Source of the DNA: Lolium rigidum
Taxonomy: Eukaryota; Streptophyta; Magnoliopsida; Poales; Poaceae
Length of the DNA: 64,000 bases
NCBI RefSeq assembly: GCF_022539505.1
Contig: NC_061513.1
Span: forward strand, 353,071,696 to 353,135,695
Reading direction: 5' to 3'
Shown here: positions 34,014 to 45,646 of the stretch, in pieces
How positions within the stretch are numbered: position 1 is the stretch's first letter
Layout of the letters: every line of letters begins with the position of its first letter
Program-made: the position numbers and the translations under genes
Notes under the pieces: model-generated
What the model was told of the DNA's origin: nothing
The model's input: the letters and a program-made list of their open reading frames with translations, nothing else
Database searches by the model: none

Positions 34014-34875
34014 CGACAATCACACAACCCATATTGGAAATTGTAGTCGTGAAGTTTCAAGATGGGCAAAGTTACCATCCTTCATATGGATGTTAATGTC
34101 TCGTGCAGAAAGAATAATCTGCTTTGTTGAGACGGGTAAACATAACATAATATTTTATGTTAGTGTTACTCTACTAGTTGCTTATGGTCATGGAATATTC
34201 TATAAATGTCTTAGATCAAGGAGAAAATGGAGATTGATGTACAAAGCTGTTGCTTACCATACATGGAAGTTATGTCTAGGCTTATGTTGGTTCTTGTGGT
34301 CGACTTATTAGTGTCTTTGGGTTTGTCACGCTATATAATTTGGCTACATGTCTCTCAAATTATAATAAAGGATATGATAATGCTAGGATTAACATCCTTG
34401 TTGCGAAGGCCAGGATAATAAAGTCTTTTATTTTCATAAAAAAGGGTAGACGTACAACACTAATCAACAATTTGTTCTCACAAAAGCTTCTCATGACAAT
34501 ACGAGAGAGAGAGGGAGGGAGGGAGGGAGAGAGAGAGAGAGAGAGAGTCATAACACCAACGATAAGACTTTGAGCCTTTCGACGATGTGTGCCAAGAAAA
34601 CGAGTTGCGATGGTTTTGATATGCGCTGATCAACGATCACACTGCATTTGCCATATTTGGAAGGCTCGGTATGAATTTGTCTTTGAATCGGAATCGTGTT
34701 ATGTTGATGGCAACATAGATGGAAAGTTGTACATCTACTTGTTTGGAGCAAAAGCTTCAGATCACCACGTCACTTGATTAGTTTTGTTCTCTTTCTCTTG
34801 CTGTAATATTTACTGAGCTTTATACGTTATCTTTGGTGAATATGTAAGATTTTCTTGTCCCTTCTGGCTAGGATA
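34014..34875. other. Low-copy sequence with a GA microsatellite
   Basis: Right flank of the Tekay derivative. Holds a (GA)n/(GGGA)n tract at 34503-34547; otherwise nothing recognisable. Confidence 0.6.
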
Positions 34876-35818
34876 CACTACAAGAAAAGTTTCCATGGCT
34901 GATGAATTTCAAGTCGGGCCGTGGTGGTTGATGCACCGCCCGGACGATTTTTGCTCCTTCTGTGGTGCATCTCAAAAAAATTCTCGTTTTTGAGGCCATA
35001 GCACCACAGAAACATGGAAAATATCACGTATGATGGCCGGAGACGTGGTGCATGATGAATTCTCGGGTGCGCTGATGAGTGCATCTTTAGCATATTTTTA
35101 CATCGTTATTTCATTAAGTTAGCATTAAGTAGTAGTAAGATCTTTGTATTTTACCGCGCTACCGCGCCCTTTTATGCTTGTCTACACATGATCTTGAAAT
35201 AGTAAGGCAATGATGAAATATCAATGACAACTGTAATTTTCTGGCATTTTGACGTCATAGAAATCATTTTAGCACTTAATTATGCACCTGGACGAAAGGA
35301 GATGCAAGGATAACTTCTAGTAAGTTTAGCGGGCATCGGTACGGCCATAGCCCACCCGCACCGTCCGCCCGTACGACGTGGCAGAAGCACCGCATCGTCA
35401 AATACTTTTATCTTGCGCAGACGACACATAGATCGGTGACACACAACTCCGCAAAACAGAGAAACACCACCCCAGATCAGATCTAGAGAAGGAACTTTGG
35501 ACAAGACAACATCCGGGATGCTAAGTGGATCCTCGGAGGACAAGACATCACCCCCTTCATCATCAACCGCTGCATCACCAACGTCATTCACCTCCAACCA
35601 TAGTTGTAATCTTGATTGCTATTGTGGATTTGTGTACAAACATATTCCATTCCTTTCATCCCCTCCATAAGATTATGATGATGTTCTTGATTGCTTCCAT
35701 GTGTGATTAGTTCATTTAGTTCTTGAGCAGATGGAGAAACCCTAGCATGAATATGAGATGAATCTAAGATGATTTATGGTTTTAAGTATTAATGTGTGTT
35801 AGTTCTCTCTCTTGATAT

Positions 35819-37926
35819 GAGAGTGAATTTGGTGACCGCGTGTATACGTGAGCACGCATCCATTACCGCTGGATTTGCTTTAAGATTCGTGACTTCACAC
35901 ACGGCGACCAAACGGCGTGGAATCAATCTGACGTCGCCTCCTGTGTGCTCGTGATGATTACTACGTACTAGCCTTTTTTTGTGAATGCATTTTGGTTACT
36001 AGCCGGAGCTGCAGCCGGTAGAGAGGGCTCAAAATACAGTTGTTTTTAGGGAGGGGAAACAATGGTGGCGTGCAGTTGCTGCATAACGCCTCCAGTCGCG
36101 CGGGCACCGATCTTGGTGCTGATGTCCAGGAACGTCGCAGGGGAGGGATCCGCTCGATGGGGATGCGGCGGTCGAGGGACATCATGAGCAGCTTGCGGAG
36201 CTTGGAGACGGCGAGGCCCTCGGACTCGTTGCGGAGCTGCAGCTCGTCGAGGTAGAGGCGCTCGACGGCGGGCGTGAGGCGGAAGCGGAGCGAGTAGACC
36301 CCCACCACGGCGAGCCGGGGCCGGAGGAGGCGCAGCGGCGGCGGTGGCGGTTGTGCGGCGAGCGGGCGGAGCGGGAGGGGGGCGCCGAGGAAGAGGGATT
36401 TGGGGGGCGGCGGTGCGGAATCCAGGCCCCCCGCCGCGCCTCGACTGCGGACGGCTACTCCTCCCTGCGCCACGCCGCCCGTCGCCGCCGCTCCGCTGAC
36501 GCACACGCGTGCTGCTGCCCGCCTCTGGCTCGCTGCCCATCGCCGACCGCGGTCCCGCTCCGTCGCATGAGTGCTGCCGCGCGCCCTCTGGCTCGCCGCC
36601 CATCTCCGACTGCGGCCCCGCGCTGTCCGGTTGTGGCCGTGCTGCCCCTCCTCCCGCGCGTCTGCTCGCAGCTGCTCCTCTCCCCCGCCGGAGCCCTGCT
36701 CGCCCGACAACGTCCTGCTCCCGTGCTCCGGCCGCCGCGCTCCTGGGCGCACCCGCTCGGCCCGGTCCGTGCTGCACGATGGCGCTGGAGCTCCTAGGAG
36801 TTGGATGCAGCCCGGTCCGTCGCCGGCCGGGGTCCAACGCGCCTCCGCTCCATGCTCGGGGCATCGTATTTCTCCCCGCCTCGGGATGAAGCAGTCTCAG
36901 AATTCGATTGTGTTGCGTGTTGCGCTGAATGTATTGTTGTTAGCTAGCTTTACGGGCTGTTTAGATCTTCTTGGTTGTCGAGTGCTCTTCACGTTTTGGA
37001 TTCACTTGAATCGCTGTATAGCTTTTATCTGCTGAATTTCTGCAGGTCAAATTGGATGCATTGATGCTATGCTGTGACAAGCGGTGCCCTTGCTGTGACA
37101 AGCTGTATAGCCTTCTGTTTTTTGCTGCCTATTTCTGCTTTGAGAGGGCAATCTCGCAATAATGTCATCGCTTCATTTACTGCAACTAACAGAGCATGGG
37201 CGAAACCTTTTGTCTACAAGAAGGTGTGCTGATCCCAACACAGTTTCTTTGCATTCAGTTAACCAATTTTAGTCAAAATCTATTGACATATCGATAGTGC
37301 TTCTCTGAGTATCAGAATTTGTACGATCCGTACGTACTATTTGAAGATTTGGAACGCGTCAGAGATGAGCTCTGGAACGTGTGACACTTCGGGGAAGGAA
37401 TGGGATGTTCCAGGAAGACGTTGGAGAGGGGCTCCAGGAACCGACGGGGGAGGCCAGTGGAAAGCTGCTGCTGCTGGCGGCGCTCGACTATTTGGTGTGG
37501 CCGGATGCGCGTGGTGCGATGGCGGAAGGAGCAGATGGTGGCTGCGGTCTGGGTCGGCGCGCGGAGGGCAAGGTGGTGTGTCCTGGGTCGGCGCAAGGCG
37601 GGGCTGGCGCTGGGCCGGGACTTGGCTTGAGCGGCAGCAGGATGGTTGCGCGGGGCGGCGGCCATGGCCGGGCTCTCGTGTGACTGTGTGGTGGAAGAGA
37701 AAAGGGGATGAGAAGGGACATACTTTGTACTTTATTTATTTAGGACAGGCTCGTTCACACCTCATGTTCATGTGTTGTCTCCAGCTTTTTCCATGCGCGA
37801 GGACGTGGATGTAGACGAACAACTTTTCAGTAGCACATCACCTCACGGGGAAACAAACGCCGTTAGACACATATCGACTTTTGGGCGCGTGCTCACGTAT
37901 ACACCTGGTCACTAGGCTTCATCTGC
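35819..37926. mobile_element. Mutator-like element (Pack-MULE), 2.1 kb
   Basis: A 9-bp duplication tcttgatat (35810-35818 and 37927-37935) flanks the element, and the solo LTR reads continuously across it. The termini are inverted: gtgtatacgtgagcacgc at 35840-35857 pairs with its complement at about 37886-37903, and weaker similarity reaches outward to a gaga-type end. The interior is GC-rich, genic-looking and lacks a MURA transposase. Confidence 0.75.
36046..36330 (-). pseudogene. Captured gene fragment in the Pack-MULE (unidentified)
   Basis: A minus-strand frame gives a non-low-complexity helix-like stretch, VYSLRFRLTPAVERLYL followed by DELQLRNESEGLAVSKLRK and LLMMSLDRRIPIE. I do not recognise the donor gene. 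Adjacent frames are Pro/Arg/Ala-rich artefacts of GC-rich DNA. An acceptor-like ttctgcag at about 37045 on the plus strand suggests another captured piece. Probably non-functional. Confidence 0.35.
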
Positions 37927-38639
37927 TCTTGATATTATGTGTTGTGCACCATGTAATATTTGCCTTATGGTCTCGAGAGGGAACTACACTTTGAAGTGTC
38001 GTAAAGTGCACGGAGAGAAGTGATATTACCGTATCGGCACTTTAACACATGGATGAGGGGGATAAAGAGGGACTCACCAAGCTTATATCGATAACAACGG
38101 GGTAAAACCATTAATAGCAATAGTCAATATGTGGCTCGTAGAAGACTAGCTGTTGTGGTTATTTAGAGATGCGATGACTAACGCCTTTATGGACGCATCT
38201 TATTATGGAGCTCCCCCCACACACAATATGACTAAAAGTATACTTCATCTTGATTAACATGAATCCTAATGCTAGAGGTGGATCCAATAATCCCTGAGAA
38301 CACTTTATCTTATTAAGTTTCAACCCATTTCCTATAGCGCTTTTTACTGCTTTATTTACTTTATTTTCAACCAATTACAACACCCCCCTTTAAAACATTT
38401 TGAGATTAGAAAACAATTTACATCGTAATCTTTAATAGGTAGTAACAAGAGGCATTACGACCCTAACTAGTAGCTCCTCATGGTTTGATACTCTTATTTC
38501 GAAATTAACTACAATTGATCGGTGTTCTTGCAGTTATCATGCACTGGCCAAGTCAACGTAAATCCGCACTGCCCAGGGCTGTAGAGCCTAGATAGCAGCG
38601 TCTCTAGCGATTTTTTTCTTCTTCGATCGAGCTATTTAC

Positions 38640-40030
38640 GCTGCTGGTTCATGGGTCCCGCATGTCATCCTCTTTGAACGATAAATGTTTCTTTTCTTGG
38701 ATTTTTTGACCCCATGATTTTTGGCTATTTGACTTTATCTTTCGATCCCGTGTTGTCTTGGAAACGTTGAGACCACTCCTGCAAAATGGGACCCATAAAT
38801 GTTTATTTTCTTGGATTATTTTTGACACATGATATTTTGCCACTTTTTTTTTCTTTCGATCTCATGCCACCTTTGAAACGTTGACGATGTTGTTGGCTCA
38901 TGGGTCCCACATGTCACCCTCTCTGATCGGTAAACCTTTCCTTACTTGGATTTATTTTTTACCCCTAATTTCTGGCTAATTGCATTTTTCTTTTGATCCC
39001 CTGTCGCCTGGTTAACTTTGAGGACTCTGCTGGCTCATGGGTCCCATATATCAGCCTCTATGAACAATAAACCTTTCCTTTATTGGATTTATTTTTTACC
39101 CCTAATTTTTGGTTATTTGTCTTTTTTCTTTCGATCCCCTTCCGCCTTTGAAACATTAAGGACGTTGCTGGCTCATGGGTCCCACATGTCGGCCTCTCTG
39201 AACGATAAAACTTTTCTTTCTTGGATTTATTTTTTACCCCTGATTTTGAGCTACTTGCCTTTTTTTTCAATTCCCTGCCGCCACTGAAACGTTGAGGCCG
39301 CTCCTATAAAATGGGACGTACCCATATGTCATCCTCTCTGTACAATATACGTTTTCTTTCCTAGATTAGTTTTGGCCCCTGATTTTCAAGCAAGTTGACT
39401 TTTTCTTTGGATCCCCTAGCGCCTTGTAAAGGTTGAGGCGGCTACTGGCTCATGGGACCCATACGTCAGGCTTAATGTGCAATAAACCTTTCCTTCTTGG
39501 ATTATTTTTGGTCCCTTGATTTTTGGCTACATGCTTTTATCTTTCAATCTCATGCCACCTTTGAAACGTTGAGGCTGTTGCTGCAAAATGGGTACCACAT
39601 GTCAGAACGGTAAATTTTTCTTTCTTAGATTTTTTTACACCCATGATTTCCTGCCTACTTGACTTTTTCTTTCGATCTCATGATGTCATAGGATGATGGG
39701 TCCCTACATTCAGCCTCTAGGTACAAGAAAGATGTGATATATATCTCGATTATTTTTACCATTGATATTACGGGATATTTACCTTTTGTATTCCCTCCGT
39801 TTAATTTTTACCTTGTTATAACTTTGATGGACGCTTACGCTATTGGCCGATGGGTCCGAGATGTCAGCCTCCTTGTACAAGAAACTTGAGATATCTTGAT
39901 TTTTTTACCCGTGATATTGCGGGATACTTTCATTTTTTTTTCAATCCCCTCCGTTTGATTTTACCTTTTAAAAGTTGAGGGATGCTGGTGGCTGATTGGT
40001 CTCCGATATCAGTCTCCATGTACAAGAAAC
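38640..40030 (+). repeat. Diverged ~135-bp repeat array of the second CACTA copy
   Basis: The same blocks as in the first array (tgggtcccacatgtc, tcgatccc, gaaacgttgagg) recur about every 110-150 bp, but units are more diverged and indel-rich than in the first copy, suggesting an older element. Confidence 0.85.
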
Positions 40031-40150
40031 ATGTGATATCTTGATTATTTTGTAGACAATGAACAGTGTATTTTGCTCTTAGCTCTTGCAAACGGATAAA
40101 TTAAATCTTTATTTTTCATAAACCAACTTATATGTTGAATCTCCTTCTTT

Positions 40151-40822
40151 TTTATTTTCTTGAAGCATAGGCCGGACTTTCGTGTTTTGGAGTGGACTGA
40201 AAGGACACGAGTCAAAAGGCCATTATTAGTTATTGGGCTAGCTTCATGCATGGCCTAAAGTAAATTAGTCCAGCGGGAAAGTTCGAAGGCCTAGATGGCC
40301 GGATGCAGCCCCAATTGAAATATTTGTCACTCCCTTTTCTTGGCAGCGATAGTTTTGCCAATTCTTTCTGGAATCAGAGAAGGGCATGAGACTTAAAATC
40401 AAGAAGGTTGCAATTCTCTTTTTGTAAAGGTTGTATTTCTAGGTAGCTAAGGTGGATTCGAATCTGCTGTGGTTTGGGCAGCCCAGGTAAGCCTTCTTGC
40501 ACTGATTAGTGGAAGTTTTGTATAGAAGGATCAAGACATGTGGCTCGATGTAATGAATCTATTTGAATCATGTTTTGGGTTCAATCTACTAGTTCTCTAA
40601 CGCCTCAGCCAAAATACAAATTAAGTTTTTATTCCGAAGAGAAAATGCAAATTAAGATGAACACAAATATTAGTTGTCATAATAGCTGATCATACATACA
40701 TACTTGCTAAGAGCAAAAGATTACCACAATTTTACCACCCATACAATTAGCAGTTCAGATAAGATAACCATATATAACTATCACTATAAATGCATTTGCT
40801 AAAAGCTCATGGGACAATAGAA
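40151..40822. other. Unassigned sequence, perhaps CACTA interior
   Basis: Follows the last segment shared by the two CACTA copies. Nothing recognisable; whether it belongs to the element is open. Confidence 0.4.
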
Positions 40823-41508
40823 CTACATAGCCAGGAACTTCATGACCATCATGTCGCAGTGTAGGCATCGACAGATCTTGACCTTGAATTTTGATCCAAT
40901 GCCAAGTTTGGCACCGCTAATGAACTTTTTCCACCTAGAAGTAACAACCAAGCGTCCATCTGTGGGATTGACGGAGTATCGTTCCTCTACGGTGAGACCT
41001 TCACTCCGCATGACGAGGGAGATTTTTGGAGATAATTTTAGGAAAATTCTGATTCAAAGCAAGAGATACCACAAAAATTAGTCAAATGCACTAATGCACT
41101 GAACCATGTGAGACTTTGAGTATCAAGATAAGAGTAGTTATGTTGTCATATACTCGCGAACGTAGCCTTCAGATGCGTTCTGGTCACCACACGGGTGGCC
41201 ATTTCTATGACCTCAGAACTCAGTGATTTGGCTGAGGCAGGTGCAGGAGCTAGGGCTGGTACACGAGCTGGTGCTGATGCAGGAGCCTACTGGGCAGGTG
41301 CAGTAAATGGAGCCTCTACAGGAATTGGTGCTGATGTAGAAACCAGTTGGGCAGGTGCAGTAAACAAGACCTCTACAGAACCGATGGCGATGCAGGAGCC
41401 TGCTGGGTAGATGCTGTAAACGGGGCTGGTACAGAAACCGGTGCTGATGCAGGAGACTGGAAAGCCGGTGCCGGTGCTGGTGTCGGTGCTCTTAGTGAAA
41501 AATATCAA
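40823..41508 (-). pseudogene. Decayed minus-strand gene fragment (Pro/Ala repeats plus B3-like segment)
   Basis: Upstream part (about 41508-41195): a degenerate 57-bp repeat encoding a 19-aa Pro/Ala/Ser/Thr unit of the type VPAPFTASTQQAPASP, with an in-frame TAG. Downstream part: a frame from an acceptor-like cag (41049-41051) to the stop at 40823, containing GRLVVTSRWKKFISGAKLG and KFKVKICRCLHCDMMVMKF, weakly reminiscent of a B3 DNA-binding domain. A donor-like gtatatg at 41153 would join them, but the codon phases do not match. It could be cargo of the CACTA element or a local gene relic. Family assignment is weak. Confidence 0.3.
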
Positions 41509-41815
41509 GGTATTATCAACATATTAGATTATTGGAAAATTATTGCATCTAGGAATATTTAAGGAGGCTCTGAAAATCATTGATCCATGCCCTTACTATT
41601 GATTGAGTGCAAAAATCATTAGACATCACAAAATAAAGAGAAGGGGGATCGTCTTTGTAGTAATATTCTTATCCTAGAACTACATTTAACAGAACATAGG
41701 AAGACCGGAGTTCAAGATCATGAATACCCAGTTAATTCATTTTTCGTCAATCTCACATCCCTTTAGAATATTGGTGAAAATTATGTGCTATGCTTTTCCA
41801 TTACCGGACTTATGA

Positions 41816-41870
41816 CATTTATGTAGATACTAGAAGGACACCCCGCGTCGTTCTAGTATATACATAAATG
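41816..41870. repeat. 55-bp near-perfect palindrome
   Basis: The arms catttatgtagatactagaa (41816-41835) and ttctagtatatacataaatg (41851-41870) are inverted copies with one mismatch around a GC-rich 15-nt centre. It may be a minimal MITE or recombination scar. The DNA between 41871 and 43681 otherwise holds only the degenerate repeats at 42500-42870. Confidence 0.8.
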
Positions 41871-42499
41871 AGGGTATAAAATACATGAACATGAAGCTGT
41901 CTATATGTATATGCAAAATCCCATTGATCCTAATAATTGATAGACTAAATTTATTTGACATGAAATTGTTATATATTTAATGGCTAAAATGGTGATGTGA
42001 CCAATTGGATGGAAAACGTAGATGACGTGGATATCCTGCATGTCGAGATAGAATGCAATTGATGAATGTTAGTGTATATGACATGGACAACTGGGTTGGT
42101 TAAATGAATAGTTGATGTTGTAACTTGCATGAAAAGATAGACTAACTTTAATCGAAGTTAGTAGAGTTTTGCTTTATACTCCCAAATAATCGTGTATAGA
42201 TTTTTTTACTTTACAATGACACGTTGATTCTGGGGTACAATAAGAAAAATGATCTTCTGCAACCTTTTAGCTAAAAGCATTGTAATAATGTACACAACAT
42301 TGTTCTCTTAATTATCAGAAACTTCCACTCAACATATGTCACGCTAAGAGTGCCGCTCATGTTTGCCTCTTGTTCTCTTGATTTGTTTCCTCTAGTTTTT
42401 CTTATTGTATTTTTCATGAATTTCTTTCAGTTTTTGGTTGTTTTCACTCTGATACAATATTTGGCATAGCATGTTCAATTAGCCACCAACCGACAACGC

Positions 42500-42870
42500 T
42501 TTCCAATTGCAGGAAGCTTGAAATTGGGGTTTTTCAGTTGTAACTGGGTTGCAAATGAGTTTTTATAGTTGAAAGTGAGTTGCCAATGAGAAAAAATGTT
42601 AACGAGCATATGAATTGCCAAGTGATCGTGATTGCTAGTAGGAGATAGTTGCAATTGAGATTTTTCAGTTCCAAGCGGGTCACAACATGGTCCTCGCCAA
42701 TTGCAACTGGGGGTTCATTCGCAAGTGGGTTACAACTAGTTTTTTCTGTTATAAGTAAATTGCAACTAGGGTTTTTCCAGTTGCAAGTGGGATGCAACCG
42801 AGAAAAAAAAATGTTGGTGAGCATTAAATTTGCATAGTGACTCGTACTAGCAGGAACTTTCAACTGGGAT
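42500..42870 (+). repeat. Degenerate tandem repeats rich in gttgcaa motifs
   Basis: Words like agttgcaactgggttgcaa recur irregularly. A larger ~205-bp unit appears duplicated, since gagaaaaaatgttaacgagca near 42587 corresponds to gagaaaaaaaaatgttggtg near 42801. No coding sense. Confidence 0.65.
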
Positions 42871-43684
42871 GCATATGAGATTTTATGGCATCATCTGATC
42901 GAAAGTTAAACTAATTCTCGTAAGATGAGAAGTAATCGCACCCATAGTTTTTATTAATTTTTTAATAGTCTGTGCTGCTCACCGCGGTTGAGCATTGAAA
43001 TGTTGTCTAATTCATTTTCAAACTGTTGTATATTTATATTTATAATGTACTGGTTGCACATTTCTAAAACAAGAGGTGCACAAATATTATCTAGGCAACT
43101 AAAATATTAGGAATATGCAAGTATGTGTAGACTCTTTTTTGTTGATGTTATTTGGTGTTGCTCAAGTTGGTCAAATCAGATTCTTGTAACACAAAAACTT
43201 GAATATTATTTTTAAAACTCAAAATTGTATATGTCTATATTCATTTTTATTTGATTGACATGATTATCCTGATGTTTGTCGATCCATGCTCGTGTAGTTA
43301 AAGGCCAATCGAAGGCTTACAAATGCACAAACACAAGGTACTCTTTTTTAGCGCAAAAAAAAAACAAGGCAAGTAAAAAAGAACCTGCAGTTCAACTTGG
43401 GAGCTTGGAACTGGGCAATGAACAAACGATTCAAACCCTAGATTGATAAAGGCCCTATCCGTCCGAAGACTAAAGGGTGTCCCGCTATTCAAGCCTACTT
43501 TGCAGGTAGGCCAGCAGCCCAACACCGTCTGAACTGATCAGGATTAACTCCGTCTGAATTGGTCGAGATTAAAATTAATCAGGCCACACAATTGTATGAG
43601 AATCACCCCGTATAAATTCTCAGTCAACTGTGAATTAGGCCCGCACATAAAAGTGAATATCTCGCACAATTAAGAACACACTAA

Positions 43685-45112
43685 GGCCTTGTTCGATTGC
43701 TCCCACCCCGGCCGGGATTCGGACCGAAACCCCGGGGGTTAGCCGGGATCAGTCTGGCCGGGATCGATCCCAGACCCTGCTACAAAAAGCGTTCGGTTAA
43801 ACCCGGCCAGAATCTCACCCCGGCCGAAACCACCCCAATCCCGTCCAAATCGCCGGGTTTAAAAATATCTTGTCTCACCCCGTGGAACCGTTCCCTGTGT
43901 GAATCTCCCGAATCGGTACGACGGAAAAAAAAGACTATCGTGCTCCTCTGTCTTGTCTCGCTCGATTCAGATGCAGCACCGACGGGGGGAAGGAAGGACG
44001 GCGGCTCCGGCGGGTAAGGAGGGACGGTGGCTCCATCGGGAACGGAGGGACTGCGGCTCCGTTGGGGACGACGGGATGACAGCGAGGACAGGGTGGACGG
44101 TGGCTCTCGCGGGGACGGGGAGGACGGGATGGACGGCGGCAAGCACGGGAGTTGAGGGCGGCGGCGAGCACGAGAGAGGACGGCGGCGAGCACGAGAGTG
44201 AGCGGCAGCGAGGACGGACGTTCCCTGCCTCGTAGAGTTCCTCACCGGCCAACTCCTCTCCCCGATGGTGTAACCGAACAATCAAAGTTCTGAGGGATTA
44301 TAGGAGGAGTAATTATCGGGATTAGGGTGGGCATCTGGGATCACCCAAATTCTCTCGTGGTTTGTTCCACGTGGGGTTTGGGCCCCCATGAAGGCCTTGT
44401 TCGGTTGCTCCCACCCCGGCCGGGATTCGGACCGAAACCCCGGGGGTTAGCCGGGATCAGTCTGGCCGGGATCGATCCCAGACCCTGCTACAAAAAGCGT
44501 TCGGTTAAACCCGGCCAGAATCTCACCCCGGCCGAAACCACCCCAATCCCGTCCAAATCGCCGGGTTTAAAAATATCTTGTCTCACCCCGTGGAACCGTT
44601 CCCTCGTGTGAATCTCCCGAATCGGTACGACGGAAAAAAAACTATCGTGCTCCTCCGTCTTGTCTCGCTCGATTCGGATGCAGCACCGACGGGGGGAAGG
44701 AAGGACGGCGGCTCCGGCGGGTAAGGAGGGACGGTGGCTCCATCGGGAACGGAGGGACTGCGGCTCCGTTGGGGACGACGGGATGACAGCGAGGACAGGG
44801 TGGACGGTGGCTCCTGCGGGGACGGGGGAGGACGGGATGGACGGCGGCAAGCACGGGAGTTGAGGGCGGCGGCGAGCACGAGAGAGGACGGCGGCGAGCA
44901 CGAGAGTGAGCGGCAGCGAGGACGGACGTTCCCTGCCTCGTAGAGTTCCTCACCGGCCAACTCCTCTCCCCGATGGTGTAACCGAACAATCAAAGTTCTG
45001 AGGGATTATAGGAGGAGTAATTATCGGGATTAGGGTGGGCATCTGGGATCACCCAAATTCTCTCGTGGTTTGTTCCACGTGGGGTTTGGGCCCCCATGAA
45101 CCGAACGAGGCC
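43685..45112. mobile_element. PIF/Harbinger (Tourist-like) element, head-to-tail dimer
   Basis: Outer ends GGCCTTGTTCG (43685) and CGAACGAGGCC (45112) are inverted and flanked by taa (43682-43684, 45113-45115), the Harbinger target signature. Inside, a 708-bp unit is repeated in tandem (43685-44392 and 44393-45112), differing at few positions. The first unit lacks the right terminus, which is replaced by the left terminus of the second. The GC-rich frames inside are open on both strands and encode no transposase. Confidence 0.9.
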
Positions 45113-45115
45113 TAA

Positions 45116-45646
45116 CACACTATGTTACAGAAACAAGCCATACAATAGAAACAGGCAATGCGGTGGACACAATGACGTAGAAACACTTGATATCTGAAAG
45201 TGGCAGAATGTATTTAGGAAATGTGAATTCACATGCTTGAATGCTTGTTTAAGTTTTCCGTTTTTCGATAAAGTGCGTTTTAAAGTTTTAGCATTACATC
45301 AGGCATCTGGATAACAAGATGCACTTTATTACTTAAAGTTTAAGTCTTCCTTTTTTTTGCGGGTCAAGTTTACACGTCTTCCTGTAGTTGAGAAGATATT
45401 AATCACTACAATTTCCAGAGGGGGCTGAGCTTCTAGACTTGTGCAAAAGGAAGAGCGCACTGGATGCCTTGCTTGCGGTAGCAAAAGAGCCAAAGCGCTA
45501 ATGCGCCATGCATGCAGAGACGATGGTGCTACAAACATTCGAATATAATCAAAAGAGAGACATGGACCGAACGGAACAAAGCTCAGATCACAATTCACAA
45601 GACGATTGCAGAGAGGTCAGATCGAGCGGAGAGATCGAACAAGCAC
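45116..45646. other. 5' flank of the plastid-protein gene
   Basis: About 530 bp with no repeat recognised. Presumed promoter and 5' UTR. A TATA-like aatataatc occurs near 45541, about 105 bp before the start codon; not strong. Confidence 0.4.

Larger units (their letters stand above)
35073..38539. mobile_element. Athila-like Gypsy solo LTR, itself interrupted
   Basis: Inserted in the second CACTA copy. Ends TGATGAG...GTTATCA are flanked by tgcgc (35068-35072) and tgcac (38540-38544), a 5-bp duplication with one change. Without the MULE the LTR is ~1.35 kb. The phrases around gcatctttagcat (start) and gtctcgagagggaactac (about 37970) are typical, in my memory, of Athila-type LTRs in wheat relatives. 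No internal domain or second LTR, so it is a solo LTR. Confidence 0.75.
34876..40150 (+). mobile_element. Second CACTA element of the same family, with nested insertions
   Basis: Starts CACTACAAGAAAAGTTTCC at 34876. Its subterminal sequence matches that of 25652 onwards, is interrupted at 35073-38539, and resumes at 38540 where 25855 onwards resumes in the first copy. It then carries the ~135-bp repeats and the same ending (ttgcaaacggataaattaaa, about 40087) that precedes the gap in the first copy. The right terminus is not found; homology can only be followed to about 40150. No transposase. Confidence 0.8.

Noticed and set aside
34503..34547. GA-rich tract as a regulatory GAGA element
   Set aside because: Simple microsatellite with no gene nearby.
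43780..45000. Pairs of ~100-137-aa ORFs
   Set aside because: They come from the GC-rich interior of the Harbinger dimer, occur on both strands, and change frame between the two units.
45512..45646. Upstream in-frame ATG at 45512 for the plastid gene
   Set aside because: The extension is Lys/Arg/Thr/Ile-rich and charged, unlike a transit peptide, while the ATG at 45647 starts a typical one.
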